This document shows positions 1 to 12,400 of a stretch of 64,000 nt of DNA, piece by piece. The stretch spans positions 250,696-314,695 of the forward strand of contig VTPC01090703.1 of assembly GCA_011009095.1 (NCBI GenBank), in the 5' to 3' direction. This DNA is from Ignelater luminosus. Taxonomy: Eukaryota; Arthropoda; Insecta; Coleoptera; Elateridae. The notes below the pieces were generated by a model. It was not told the DNA's origin, ran no database searches, and saw only the letters and a program-made list of their open reading frames with translations. A program made the translations under genes and the position numbers. Every line of letters starts with the position of its first letter. The first letter of the stretch is position 1.

Positions 1-669
1 AACTTACTAAACTGAGGACATAAAAATTACTAAAGATATTAATTCCATTTTATATAAAACTGACAACATTGCATTTGTAGGTGTTCTATCATGCAATCTA
101 ACCTAAAATGATTTAAAAAGCCTAACCATACCTGTAAGATCTGTTTAAATTGAAAAACTAGTGTTCACACTGCTAAATTGGGTAAATCTTCATGGTCAGC
201 CCTCATGCAAGAATGCATAATTTCCCTAAATTGATTAATTTAGGAAAAACAATAAAAGAAACTTGGGAATTATCCATAATAGACAGAGGGTTTATTGAAA
301 AAATTTTTCGGTCATGTCTCCAAATCTAAAGAAATATACATAGTGTTGTATTTAAAATAATTGAGTGATGTTACTTTTGGGAAAATCAGAAGCAATATTA
401 TGTTGGTGTGTAGGCCGAAATATTTCTATTAAGATATGTAAATCAACAGGTTCAAGTGCTTTTGCAAAAAGACAATTGTTATGATTTTATCGAATTTGTT
501 CCTTTCATCATGAATAAAGTGTGGACAAAAAAGCATTTATTTTTTTAAAATAAGCGCTTAGAACAAGCTTTTAAGATCTGAAAATAAGCAATAAAAAATT
601 GAAAATAAGCGAGATCAATCAAGAGTTTTTATTTTTAAGCTTAAACAAGTACATTTTCTATTTTTTCTT
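1..669. other. No gene seen
   Basis: AT-rich sequence with no coding stretch or RNA gene that I can support. The part from about 540 to 660 repeats the words aataagcg and aaaataagc several times just beyond the 3' end of the hAT coding relic, so it is probably the untranslated end of that element. I could not find a clean terminal inverted repeat. Confidence 0.4.
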
Positions 670-2155
670 TTAAATTAAAAAAGGCTTATTTTTGTTCTTT
701 GCAATCGTTTTAGCGTAATAATTTATAATTAAGTATTTTTCCAAATTTTCTATAGTAAAGTTCTGACGCCGATCAGATAATATCTGTTTAAATAAGGAAA
801 AACTTCGTTCTACTTCCACCGATGTTATAGGCGCATATTTAAAAATGTTTAATGGGACGTTTAATTCACTATATGATTCGACTGCTACTCCTTGCAATAT
901 TTTTCTTCACAATTTTTCCAACAGGTCCTGATACTTTTTCAGTCAGTATTGTGAATTCTTCAATAATCGTTGCTGAGTCCGTTAAAGATACATTTCTGGC
1001 CTCCAATTTTGTAATGATTTGACATATATGCTGATAATTGCAATCTATGAATGTCAGATTGAAAAATAATTCTTTATTTAGTAAAATTTTTTTGCAGTTT
1101 GCTATAGACTGTGAAGCAGATTCATCTAATTCTAAGACAAAGTTTTTAAAACTCTCAAAATATTTAAAAATAATAAAGAACTGCTTTCAGCCATGTACCC
1201 CATCGGGTTAATATTGGCTCTGGAGGCAAGGGAATTTCCGGCTGTTGATTCTTAAATGCTTGAATTCAAAGAGGAGCCTCCAGAAAGATTTTCTTTCCAT
1301 TCTTGACGAGTTCGTTAACTAATGGAAACTGCATTCTAAGGGTCTCTGCCACACGACATAGTCCATGAGCTAGACATGTACAATGGATTAGATTTTCGAA
1401 AAATATCTTTAAAGCAGCTGCTGCTTTTATCATATAAGTAGCTGCATCTGATAACATTAGTACAATTTTTTCACTCGGGACATGATTAGGTAGAAAAAAA
1501 TTACTTATCCCTTCCTGTACAAATCGAGCCATGACATTGTGGTTTGTTTTCTGTAATTCTTTAGATGCTATTAAATATGTCTCTGAAGATTCTTCAACAT
1601 TTAATGCTCCAATGAGGAGATTTGCGATGTATCGTCCGCAGCTATGGGTGGTTTTCCTCTACAATGAAATATTATAATTGTCTCTAATTTTTTTTAAATT
1701 TTGTTAAAGATGTCATTATAAACTATGTCCAAATATCTTTTTCAGATTACACTTTTGCTGGAGATGTTTCTTTTGCAATATTTTTCAAGAAACGATCTAA
1801 ACGCTGTTTTATCGAGTTTCTCGAGAGGTATATTACTTTAAATCATGGCATTACATAAATCAAAAGCAAAACTACTTTGTTCAGATGCTGCTACTGAAGG
1901 CCAAGCAATGGTTTCGGTTAAAGTCCTTTGTAACAAAATATTTTTTTTAATATCAATTTTATGTGTTTCCGTATTTACATGTTGCGTAACATTATGCTTC
2001 TTCTTAATTGAAATCTGGAGTTTTTTAATTATACTAAGATAATACAAAAAGACATAAAGAAAACTTACCGCTTTCATCTTATTTCCTTCAATTATCAACT
2101 CGGGATAATTTCTAATCCACTGCATAAATAAGGATTTATCTTTTACTTTAGGCAT
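670..2155 (-). pseudogene. Broken hAT transposase (CGBP1-like type)
   Basis: Reading the minus strand from 2155, a first exon (2155-2069) starts MPKVKDKSLFMQW and ends at a GTAAGT donor. A 54-nt intron (2068-2015) follows, and exon 2 opens with ISIKKKHNVTQHVNTETHK, resembling the zinc-finger/BED-like head of hAT proteins. Further on come a DAATYMIKAA stretch with CTCLAHGLCRV (about 1530-1265), then [14 protein letters not shown] (about 1240-1195), and finally the hAT C-terminal dimerisation block SVEVERSFSLFKQILSDRRQ with ENLEKYLIINYY (about 840-700). These blocks are in the right order for a hAT transposase. At least one in-frame stop (just after EAPL, near 1262) and frame changes break it, so it is dead. 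A hAT would normally have about 8-bp target duplications and short terminal repeats; none was found. Family assignment is from motif recognition by eye. Confidence 0.7.
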
Positions 2156-2576
2156 TATGTACACGTTTTACACTCTACACTAAGCAGTAGCTATGCACTT
2201 AAAAACTGATTTAATATTAATAAGCGCTAACAAGTGCAGCCTTGGCCAAATGTATAAAGCACCTTCCGAAACCCAGGTATTAAGGGGTGTTTAAAATTCT
2301 AAGAAATATTACTGGATTATTTGAAAGAAAAAAGAAAATTGTACATCTTTACACAGGAAATGAGTAACTGTAACCCTCAGGTAAAGAAATAATGTAAAAA
2401 GGGTGGAATGTGCAACTTTTGACAATTTGGTTTTAACCATATTCTTAGTGAGTGCATTAGAATATAAAAACGAGTCGGGTAGCCGAAACAAACCATAAAA
2501 TTTTACACTTAACAATACACATAGAGCAGCTTAATAATTATACATGTAATCTTTTAAAAATTATTTTTATTATATG
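2156..2576. other. No gene seen
   Basis: AT-rich stretch upstream of the hAT coding relic, probably its 5' flank. Nothing codes convincingly on either strand. Confidence 0.35.
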
Positions 2577-3100
2577 CAGTGCGTCCACATTTCGATGCTC
2601 ACTATTGGGATCTCAGAAATTGTAAGAGATACGAAGTCGGTTAAATTAGAAAAGATTTGGCTATTTTGGAGATCAGTTTACTTATGCTTTTGTTTTTTCA
2701 AAAAAGTTCACGGCTTACTAGATATTTGCTAAAAAGGAAATTATCTTATTTTTTTTAAATAAAAAGCATTTCCCACTTAGTGTGCCATGGCTTTAAACAT
2801 ATGAAAATCATTAATTTTTGTCATATAAATTACATTTGTTACATAACAATTGCTAAAACAAAACAAAAGATGCTTTTAAGACACTTTACTGAGCATTCAC
2901 AGATAGCATCAAATAAGCAGCTAATGCCACATAAAAGCGTATTTATTTTGTTTTAGCAATTTTTGCATAACAAATGAATTTCTTTGATAGATCTCCACGA
3001 CTTTGTGTTAGATGTCATGGCACACTATGATGAAAAATGATTTTCACTTCATAACTCGGTAAAACAAAAGAATAGCTATGTCAAACCATATATCACTGAA
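2577..3100. repeat. Foldback/MITE relative with one recognisable end
   Basis: From 2577 the sequence cagtgcgtccac, then gggatctcagaaattg, gagatacgaagtcggtt and ggctatttt, matches base for base in many places the terminal repeat of the 971-bp foldback at 11424-12394. Inside it are inverted arms: 2762-2860 (gtgtgccatgg, ttgctaaaacaaaac) pairs with 2945-3050 (gttttagcaat, catggcacact). The second terminal end was not found. Best read as a decayed, separate member of the same TA-flanked foldback family. Confidence 0.55.
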
Positions 3101-3460
3101 AAGCACTGAAGATGTACAATTCATATGGAAATCAAGTAGGCGTTCCATTAGAAAAAATTTGGATTTACGTTTCACCACCTGCCGAAGTAAAACAAAAGAC
3201 AATTGCATAATACATTATTTTAAGCAAAATAAGCATTTTAGAAATTGGTGTCAAATGATAGCATTTCTTAAAAAATGTAAAAATCCTAAAGGATTTGCTG
3301 TTGCATACGCTAATAAAAAAAAGCATTTTGCTTGATATCCACACTCTAATCATGAACATACTGTATATCGGAAGAGTAAAAGTTATTTAGTATAATATCA
3401 TGCATTGTACCCAAATAAAAACAATTTTTGCTCACAAGGCTAGATACTATTATAAGGTAC
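3101..3460. other. Intronic or 3' flank of the golgin gene
   Basis: No convincing exon. The reading frame of the golgin can be carried past 3461 to a stop near 3346, but a GTACCT donor at 3460 and the loss of coiled-coil character after it make splicing to an exon outside the window more likely. Confidence 0.4.
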
Positions 3461-6400
3461 CTTTCTTCCAGAACCAAATCAAGTTTCTTGGTCAATTCTC
3501 CAAGCTCGTTATCCTTAGATTGCATTTTTTCTATAATTTCTTCATTTTCAGTTGCTAAAACTTCACAGTGACTTAGCTTTTCTTCCAAATTTATTTTATT
3601 TTGGTTATGCTCTGAAACCAGATCGTTCAAGTTTTCAATTTGCACATTCTTTTCCTGCAAAGCATTGAAAAGGTCTGCTTTTTCCTGATTTAAGATTTGT
3701 ATGGTACTTCTCAATTCTGATAAATTAGCATTTTCAGAATATAATTCTTCTGTTGTTTCTTCTAAAGCTCTCAATTGAATAGATAATGCAGAATTCTTCT
3801 GTTCCAAATCTATAATTTTAGAATTAGCTTGTTCCAACACATTACTGTGTGTTTCTTCAGAGGCATGAATCAAATTCTGATTTTGCATTTGCAGATTTTC
3901 CAATTGTACATTAAGTTCTTGTAATTTATTGCTATTTTCTGCTATTTGCACTTCTAAGTGTGACTTTTCTCCAACTACATTCTGCAACTGTTGCTGTAAT
4001 TCTCCATTACTCTTAATTAGACTATTTAATTGTTCCTGAAGATTCTTTCTTTCTTCCACACTAGATGTCAATTGTTCATTTAACTGATTCTTTTCTGCAA
4101 CTACACTTAGATATTCAGCTTCACTTTTCATGTTTTCAAGTATGGGTTCTACAGATTTTGCCTTTTCAGCATTAAGTCTCAAAGTTCTTTGTTCTTCCAA
4201 CATCGCTTGTAATTCTTCATTATCTAAAGTTAAATCTTTAACTATATCGGTAAGTTCTTGTATTTTCTTTTCTAACTTCTGTACATTCACATCTGTTGCT
4301 GGAACATCACCGTGTGATTCAGCTTTACTATGTTTTGGTGAATCAAAACCACCGTCACCCCATTCAAACTGTTCCAGTTTTGCATTTAGCTCCCTATTTT
4401 GTCTTTGCCATGACAACATTTCAACATCTTGTTTTTCTTTTGCTTCCATTAACCGCTCATTAGCAACTTGAAGTGTTTCATTTTTCTTTATCAAATTATT
4501 CTTGTCAGTTTTTTCCTTCTCAAGCTCTGCAGAGCATTCCTTAATCTTCTTTTCTAAATGTGCAATTTGTGACTGCAATTCATCCTGAATAGCATCATCA
4601 AGTCCTCCGAAATCACTAGATTTCCTTAAATCAGCTGTCAATTTTTCATTAAGCGCCTTAAATTCTTTTAATTTCTTAATTAACTTTCCTGACTTAATCT
4701 GTCCTTGTTTAATTTCTTCCAAATGTCGTTCACGTTCCATTTCAAGAACATGAATTCTTTCATCTAATTCTTCAATACGTAAATTGACATTTAAATTCAA
4801 TGGAATGGTTCCCATAAGCTGTCTATGATCTTCTTCCAACCTGACTTCTTCTAAGGCACAGCCCCAACCATCATCATTTTCATCAAAAACATCTAAGTTA
4901 GCTATGGCACTAGCAGACCCTTGTGGAATCTATAACAAATGATTTGAAAGTTGCATAATGAACAAAAATAATATTACTTACATTTTCAGGTGTCATTTCT
5001 TCACTGGGTAATATTTGTGATTCTAATGGGTTCACTTCAATGTGCTGGAATTCTTGAGAATGCTGTACGGAGGTATCAGGAGGAGCTTCTAGTTGGTAAC
5101 AAAGATATGCTGTTTTTGGTTGTAAAACATCTTCAACAACTGGCTGACGATTTTCACTAGTTTCAGTTTCAGTGTTCTTACATGGTTTTGTTTTTTCAAA
5201 TTCAAGTTTCCCAAGTTGCTTAAGATCTTCTTTAGTTATTTCTGTTTCTGGGGTTGATACTATTAATGGCTCTAAATTTGCTGACATTCCATGATGTTGA
5301 GGTAAATGGACTTTTTTATCTTCTGAAGGAACTTCTGGTTTATAACATAAATATGTAGTTGTTGGCTCTATTATTTCTTCCATTACCGGTTTCAGCTGTA
5401 CAGAATCATGGTCATCTTTGCATTCTTTTGATTTTGCATACTCCACCTCCTTCAATTGCTGACGCTCCTCAGCAGTAAGAACTGTATCTTTTTCTGAACA
5501 TATTTCCGATTCTAACTGAACTGAACCTGAGGTATTAACATTTTGTCGTTCATAAATAAGTCTAGCAATTTCATTTGTCAATTCCTGACATTGCTGCAAA
5601 ACATCTTCCTTTTCTTTTTCAACATCATAAAGCAGAAATTCAAGTGTTTTAATTTTCTTTAATAGTTCTTCTTTGGTATTTTCACTTAAATCATTCTTTG
5701 ATGTTGAAACATTTTGTGCTTCTAACTGAATATTTTCTGTTACTTTTTGTATTGGCTGTTCAACATTTTGTAGGTTAGTAGAAGGTGAATCTAACACAAA
5801 ATTGAATGGATCATCATCCGTTTGTTCGGGCCAAACAAATGTTGAAATATTTTCTTTAGGTTGTGGTTGTTGGGATTCTTCAATTACTTTATGTGCTGTA
5901 AAAATAATACAGAATGTCAGTTGATTAGAAAATGTTAATTGTTTGCTAAGTAAAACTGTTACAATTTTCAGTAAAAACAAATTACACATTTACTGCCATA
6001 CTCATAGTCAGATTATATGCTAAAAGCATATTAACATAGGGAGTTATCATAGTACTACACACATATGATATTACACAAAATGTGTAACTGGACTATGAGT
6101 TAATGCGGTCTATTAGGATGATATAATGCATACAAGTATTAGCATGTACTCATTTTAACAAGGTTTAAACTCCATGAATGACATTGTACAGGGTGATCTA
6201 AACACAAGGTAACTCAGAAATTAGAATAGCTAGAGAAAAACTGAATTCATTGAATATATTGGTGTACTTTTTCCTGCTGAGTTAATTGCTGCAATCAGAA
6301 TTTAAATATCTTGTTTTGTTTTTGACTTATAGGAAAAATCAAATTTCTCAAATTTTGTTATTTGAAAAAAATGGCAAAAAATAATTTGCAAATTTCTTGT

Positions 6401-9400
6401 ATGGTTTGAAGTCTAGAATAAAGTAATTGTTCTAGATTTCTTTAAATGGCAATCATAGTAGGTTTGACATATCTGAATTCTGCTTTCTCAGCTATCAGTA
6501 TACAAGGGAGTCTAAGCCCATTAGGTGCATAGGGAATTATATTGGCCTGTAGAGTCTAGAGCAGTTACATTATTATAAATAGCAAATCATACAAAAAATT
6601 CCCAAACAGTTTTTTTCCAACTAATGAAGATATTTGGAGAGCAAGATTTGAAAAAATCAATTCTTGCTTGTAACTCAAAAACAAAGGAAGATATTAAAAT
6701 TTTGATTGCACCAATAAACTCAGCAGGAAAAGTAGATCAATAATGTGCATTCAGTTTTTTTTTCTAGCTCTTCTACTTTCTGAGATATCTTGCATTTACT
6801 TTGAATTTGGGCCACCTTGTGCATCAGTTTCTATGATCGTATAAAATAAGGAAAAATTTATTTACCTTGTCTTTCGAATGTTCCAATTTTTTCTAATAAT
6901 TCAGAATTATGTTTTTGTAATTCTTGATTAATCTTCTCATAATCCGCTAAACGATTTTTCACAGTTAGTAATTCTTCATTATGTAAAGAGCTACTACTCT
7001 GGAAAATATCAAGAGGTTGGCTTTGACTGAAATTACTCTGCATTTGTAATTGTAAATTCTGTTGCCTGTAATTCTCGATTTCAGTATCTTTTTCAACTAA
7101 TAATTTTTCATATTCTTCAATTGTCTTAGTTGACGAATCATCTTTATTGAAAGACTTAATTTCTTCTAATTGTGAATTAAGTTGTTCTATAATACCTAAA
7201 TTCTTTTTATTTTCATCACTGACTTGCTGGAATTGAATGATATAAGCATCAAAATCAACTTGTTGTTGTTCTAATTTCTGTTTGTACTGTTCGACATCAT
7301 CTTTTAATAATTCCTGGGTTTCACAATACTCTTTTATTTGGTCTTGTAATTGTTCACACTGTATTAATAATGTTTTACGTTCATTATCTAACTGTACTAA
7401 CTGGCCTTGTAATTCTATCTCTAAGGTTTCTACTTCGTCCTTTTTCTCATTTAGTTTCTTTTCATATTCTGCATGCGAACGTTTACTTTCACTTTCTAAA
7501 TTAACAATAACCTCATTAAGTCTCAAATTTTCATTCTGTAAATCAGATATCTTTTCTTCATTAGTTGTAGCATCAAGATTTCTTTCAGTAGCTGCACTAA
7601 GTTTATGTTTCAGTTGATCATTTTCTTCAACTAGGAATCGATTACGTTCCATTAATTCTTGATTTTCTGTAGTGGTTTCTTGAAGATGTCTTTGTATTTT
7701 CTCATCATGAACCATTAGTGCAGCCAACCGCTGTTCTAAAATATCTTCAGTTTGCGATATCTCTTCATAACTATTTGATTTTTCTTGTAACTGTGCTCCA
7801 AGTTCTATTGTCTTTTGCTCTAAGGATAATCGACGTTCTTCTACAGCTGATAGTCCTTCTTCTAATCTATTAACCTTCTCCTTATATTTTGTCAATTCAC
7901 TTTCTTGGGTTTCAATAAACATTTCTAGCTCTTGAATCTTAGCATGCAATGCATTTGAATTTGTTTCAGAATTATATCTTGTTGTTTCCAATTCTTGACT
8001 TAAAGTTTTAATAATTTCATTCTTTTCATTTATTTCCATATTCAAGTTATTACTTTCAGCTGATCTATGCAATTCAGCTTCAGCTGTGAACGTGTTCAAT
8101 TGCATTTCATAATTTTGTTTCAAATTATGCAACTCTCCATTTTCTGTCTTTAACTGTACAATATCTTTACTTAAATCATCTACCTCTTTTGTTTTTGTAG
8201 CAAATTCTCTTTCAACTTCATTTAGTTGTTCAAGAAGGGAATCGATTTTTTTCTGCATTTCAGTAATTTTGGTTTCTTGACTTTGGACCACTTCTTGCAG
8301 TTGTATTTTCTCTTTTCCTTCAGTTTCCCACTTTTCAGCTTTCTGTTTGTATTTTTCTTCTAATTCTTGATACGCTGCTGTTTTCTTCTTGAGGTTTGCT
8401 GCTATCTTCTTCATCTTTTCCAACTGTTCCTTGTTTTTATTCTCGAGTTCTTCTATTTTTGCCACACTGCAAATTAAGATATATGCAAATTAAAACAAGC
8501 AATATTACAATATGGATACTAAAGTACTATTAAATGATGAACTTAAGACACAAAAAAACAAGGTCTGTAAATAATGGGATGTTATAAAAAATAAGATCAT
8601 CCACACATTTCTGAGTTGGCACGAAAATACTTTGGTATTAACAATATTAGTTTCACCTGGATTGTTCTATTGTAAAGAGTGTTCAAGAAACAGAAATTCT
8701 TACTTCTTGATTTTTCTAATGAACACCCTGTATCTGTTACCATAATTCAAGAAAGAATTCATGAAATGGTGGACATTCAGTACCAATCTTCACCAGCAAT
8801 TTTGATTTTCACTTGCAAATTGGTTAGCATTTTACTTTTTCTTTAGAAAACTTGCTTTCTGTGTGCTGTGTCTTGTGTGTTTTATACTTCCTACAATGGT
8901 GACAGATGCAAAGATGCAAGATACAGAAATAAGGTTTACGTTTCTCAATCACCCTGTATAACAGAACAATTCAGTTAAATATCTTCAATATAATGGTTTT
9001 TAAAAAACAGAAATCAAAGTTTACTTTTATAAAAGTGAAATACTAAAAACTTCCTTTGTTAAGACCAGGTTGAGTTGAATAGTTTGAGAAAACTGAAATT
9101 AACAACTGAATAATATTGAAACGATTAGGTTTAGACATCTAAAGTATTTTGTGCTGCATCTCGTTCAATCACTTATATTGACCACAGTACATTCATTCAT
9201 AATTTCAAGTGTCAAAGTTTCAATAAATTCACAGACTGCATTAGTTTAATAGGAAAGGTGGCATATCTTATCTCTTTCATGAATAAGAAATAGAAAATGC
9301 GACTCCTACTTAAAAAACGGAGGTTCTTTTAAAGATATATGGTTTGTACTGACAAAGTATGGTCATTTCGCTTAATATCCACCCATTTCCATTTATAATT

Positions 9401-12400
9401 TTAATTTTGTGCATGTTTTTTTAGTATCATCGGCTTCCACATTGGGCATATAGGCTGAAACGAATTATCAGCTTCATGGCCAATATAGCCGATTTACCAA
9501 TATGTATATTGGTATCAGCTGATCCTTAGTATGTTCAATATAAATTGTTGAGTTCATTAAATGCTGTTATTGTTTTGATACATTGAGCATTTACGAAAAT
9601 TGAAGTGGTAGGTACCTAGTGGTTAACATCAATAATCATCTGATCTTGGTAGACTATGATAGATGGTAATTTATTATTGAAAGCTTGGGTACAGTCTACA
9701 GTATAAAACTTAACCTAAGAAAGATCAAATTAATTAATAATTTAAAAAAAATAAATCCAAACTAATCTAACAAATATAATAACAAGAATGCTGTTTTATA
9801 AGGTTATGTTTTGGCTTTACTACTGTTTTTTTAAAAGTTATACTGTATTATGTGTGTATCAGGTCGATGAGATGCAATTAACAAATGCAGTCAGGTAGAC
9901 GTACCTGTATTAGTAAATGAGGAGCTAACTTTCTACATGCATTTTCAACAAAAGGTGGCTTTTGTTTCTCTAGCTCAATGTGCATCTGGTAAGCTATACT
10001 GAGACGTTCTAAATGCATCTTGTTCCACTCAAATAAATTAATAAAAATATCCTAGACATACAAAACGTATTATGTCTGCATGTGAAATACTTTTCTTGTG
10101 TAGTTTGTCCTTCAGGCATAGATAAACCGCGGTATGTTTGGCAAACATTGAAGAAATGCTCGCTGTTGTTCAATAGCAATAATAAGTAGTAACTTAGTAA
10201 CTGTTATAAATAATGGAAACTTTTGAAGGCGAACACGTCGTGGGTGATGTGGACTGTGAAAGCAGAAAGCGAAAAAGGAACCCCACAAGTCAAGATCATA
10301 AAAAAAAACAAGGTGCGAGATTTGAATTTTTTAGGTTATAATTTATATATGAATTGAAATATATTTTTAACATATAGTATGATCTTAATTTATACAGTTC
10401 CTAGATTTTTAAATTTAATACAAATAATAGAAATATAACATAGCTTTTAACAGATCATTCAGGCCCATAATATTATCTTTTTTTTATAATTAGTTAGGTT
10501 AGGTTCGATTTATTTTATTAAAATTTGCAAGCATTCAGACCATGATCCTAATCTTGATCAATTTGAACTTAATTGCAACCATTAATGTGCACAATTTTGG
10601 TGTGCTGACTTTGTTTGAATGATATTAAACTTGCTCAACAGAAATTTTTTGCAACGAAGACAAAAACTGAACAAGACAATAAACTTGGGCTATGCATGGA
10701 GATTGCAACGTCCAAGAGAAATAGATGTCAAAAAGTCGATGGAAAATCACATGATTTTTCTATACAATACCATGTAAGTTGTTTTTAATTAATACATAAT
10801 GATTTAATTTTAAATGGTATATTATTTACCTATTTTCAATAGGTTTGGACAGACCATGGTAAAATACAGGTTTGCCAAAAACTTTTCTTATTAATCTACA
10901 GTCAAAGAAGAATAAATACCATTGCAAAGAAGATGAAATCTGGAAGAGGTGTTGTTGATAGACGATAATAAACGTTCTCACAAAACTATAGAAAAACGAA
11001 GTAATGTGAAAAAATTCATATCTAACTTAAAAGGTCATGAAAGCCATTAGTGTGCTAAAAACTGAGTTACTGTATAGAAATGACAACAGCACCAAAAAAT
11101 TCCAATCCTTGCTAAAACCAGGTAAAAAATTACACCAAATCATATTACCTACAGTGGCACTTCAACATCCAATCAAACCAAAAAAACTTAGTCTGTCAAA
11201 GCTTTTGGTTAGTCTTTCAGGACCAGATTGGGTTAATGATACAGAACTCGCGTGGTTGCAGCCAATTCTCTCACAATACTATGAAGATAATAAAGATGCA
11301 GATCCAGAAGATGATAACGAAGAAGTAATTATTGATGATACATGTGATTGTTGTGACCAAAAGAAACCAAAAATGCTTTAATATAATATAGTAATGTATA
11401 ATCTGTCCATGAATACTAATATACAGTGTGTCCAAGATAAGGATGCACAGCATGGGGATCTTGGACACATTAAGAGATACAGCATCAGTTTAATGGGATG
11501 AAAGTTGGCTATTTATAGGATCTTTTGTTGGCGTTTGCAAAATCTAGATATCTTGGATAGTAGATTTCTCGATTTTCGTTATTGTTTTTTCTTTCCTTTA
11601 TTTGAAGAGATATTGGAAAACTAAAATCACTTTTCCATTGCCATTTTTTGTTCTCTATTAAAATACGCTAACAAAATTCCTGTACAACGTTTTGGTTTTG
11701 AGTAACCATCATCAACCTCATTTTTTTAAATAGGCAGAAAAACAACTAAAAATTGTTTTGAATAGCTTTTGTCACGATTCTAATGATGTAAACATGATAG
11801 GGTTATTTTGGTTTTGATTTTTTTTGTGTTGAACGCTGCTGTGACCAACTGCAATAATTGCTGTTCATCTTAAAAATTTCAGTTGAGCACATGATTCTTG
11901 ACATAACCCCAGAGGAAAGAAATCAGGTGATTGTGCAGGCCAGGGTACTGCAGAATGCATTAATTTATACCATAAGAAATCAAAATAACCCTATCATGTT
12001 TACATCATTGAAATTGTGACAACAAGAGCTATCCAAAACAATTTTAAATTGTTTTTCCGCCTACTTAAAACAATGAGGTTGATGATGGTTACTCGAAACC
12101 GAAACCTTGTACAGAAATTTTGTTAGCGTATTTTAATAGAGAACAAAAAGTGGCAATGGAAAAGTGGTTTTAGTTTTCCAATATCTCTTCAAATAAATAA
12201 AAGAATAAATAATAACGAAAATCGAAAAATCTACTTTTTTTTAATTATCTCTGAAACTATCCAAGATATCTAGATTTTGCAAACGCCAACAAAGAGGTCC
12301 TATAAATAGCCAACTTCCATCCCATTTAACCGATCCTGTATCTCTTACCGTTTCCAAGATCCCCATGCTGTGCATCCTTAACTTGGACACACTGTATATT

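Noticed and set aside
1845-2042. Plus-strand open frame opposite the hAT start.
   Set aside because: Antisense shadow of the hAT exons; no independent support.
4130-4471. Plus-strand open frames of about 110 codons opposite the golgin exons (also at 7282-7617 and 16715-17080).
   Set aside because: Shadows of the coiled-coil codons on the other strand; serine/phenylalanine-rich as expected for antisense of GAA/CAA/AAA codons.
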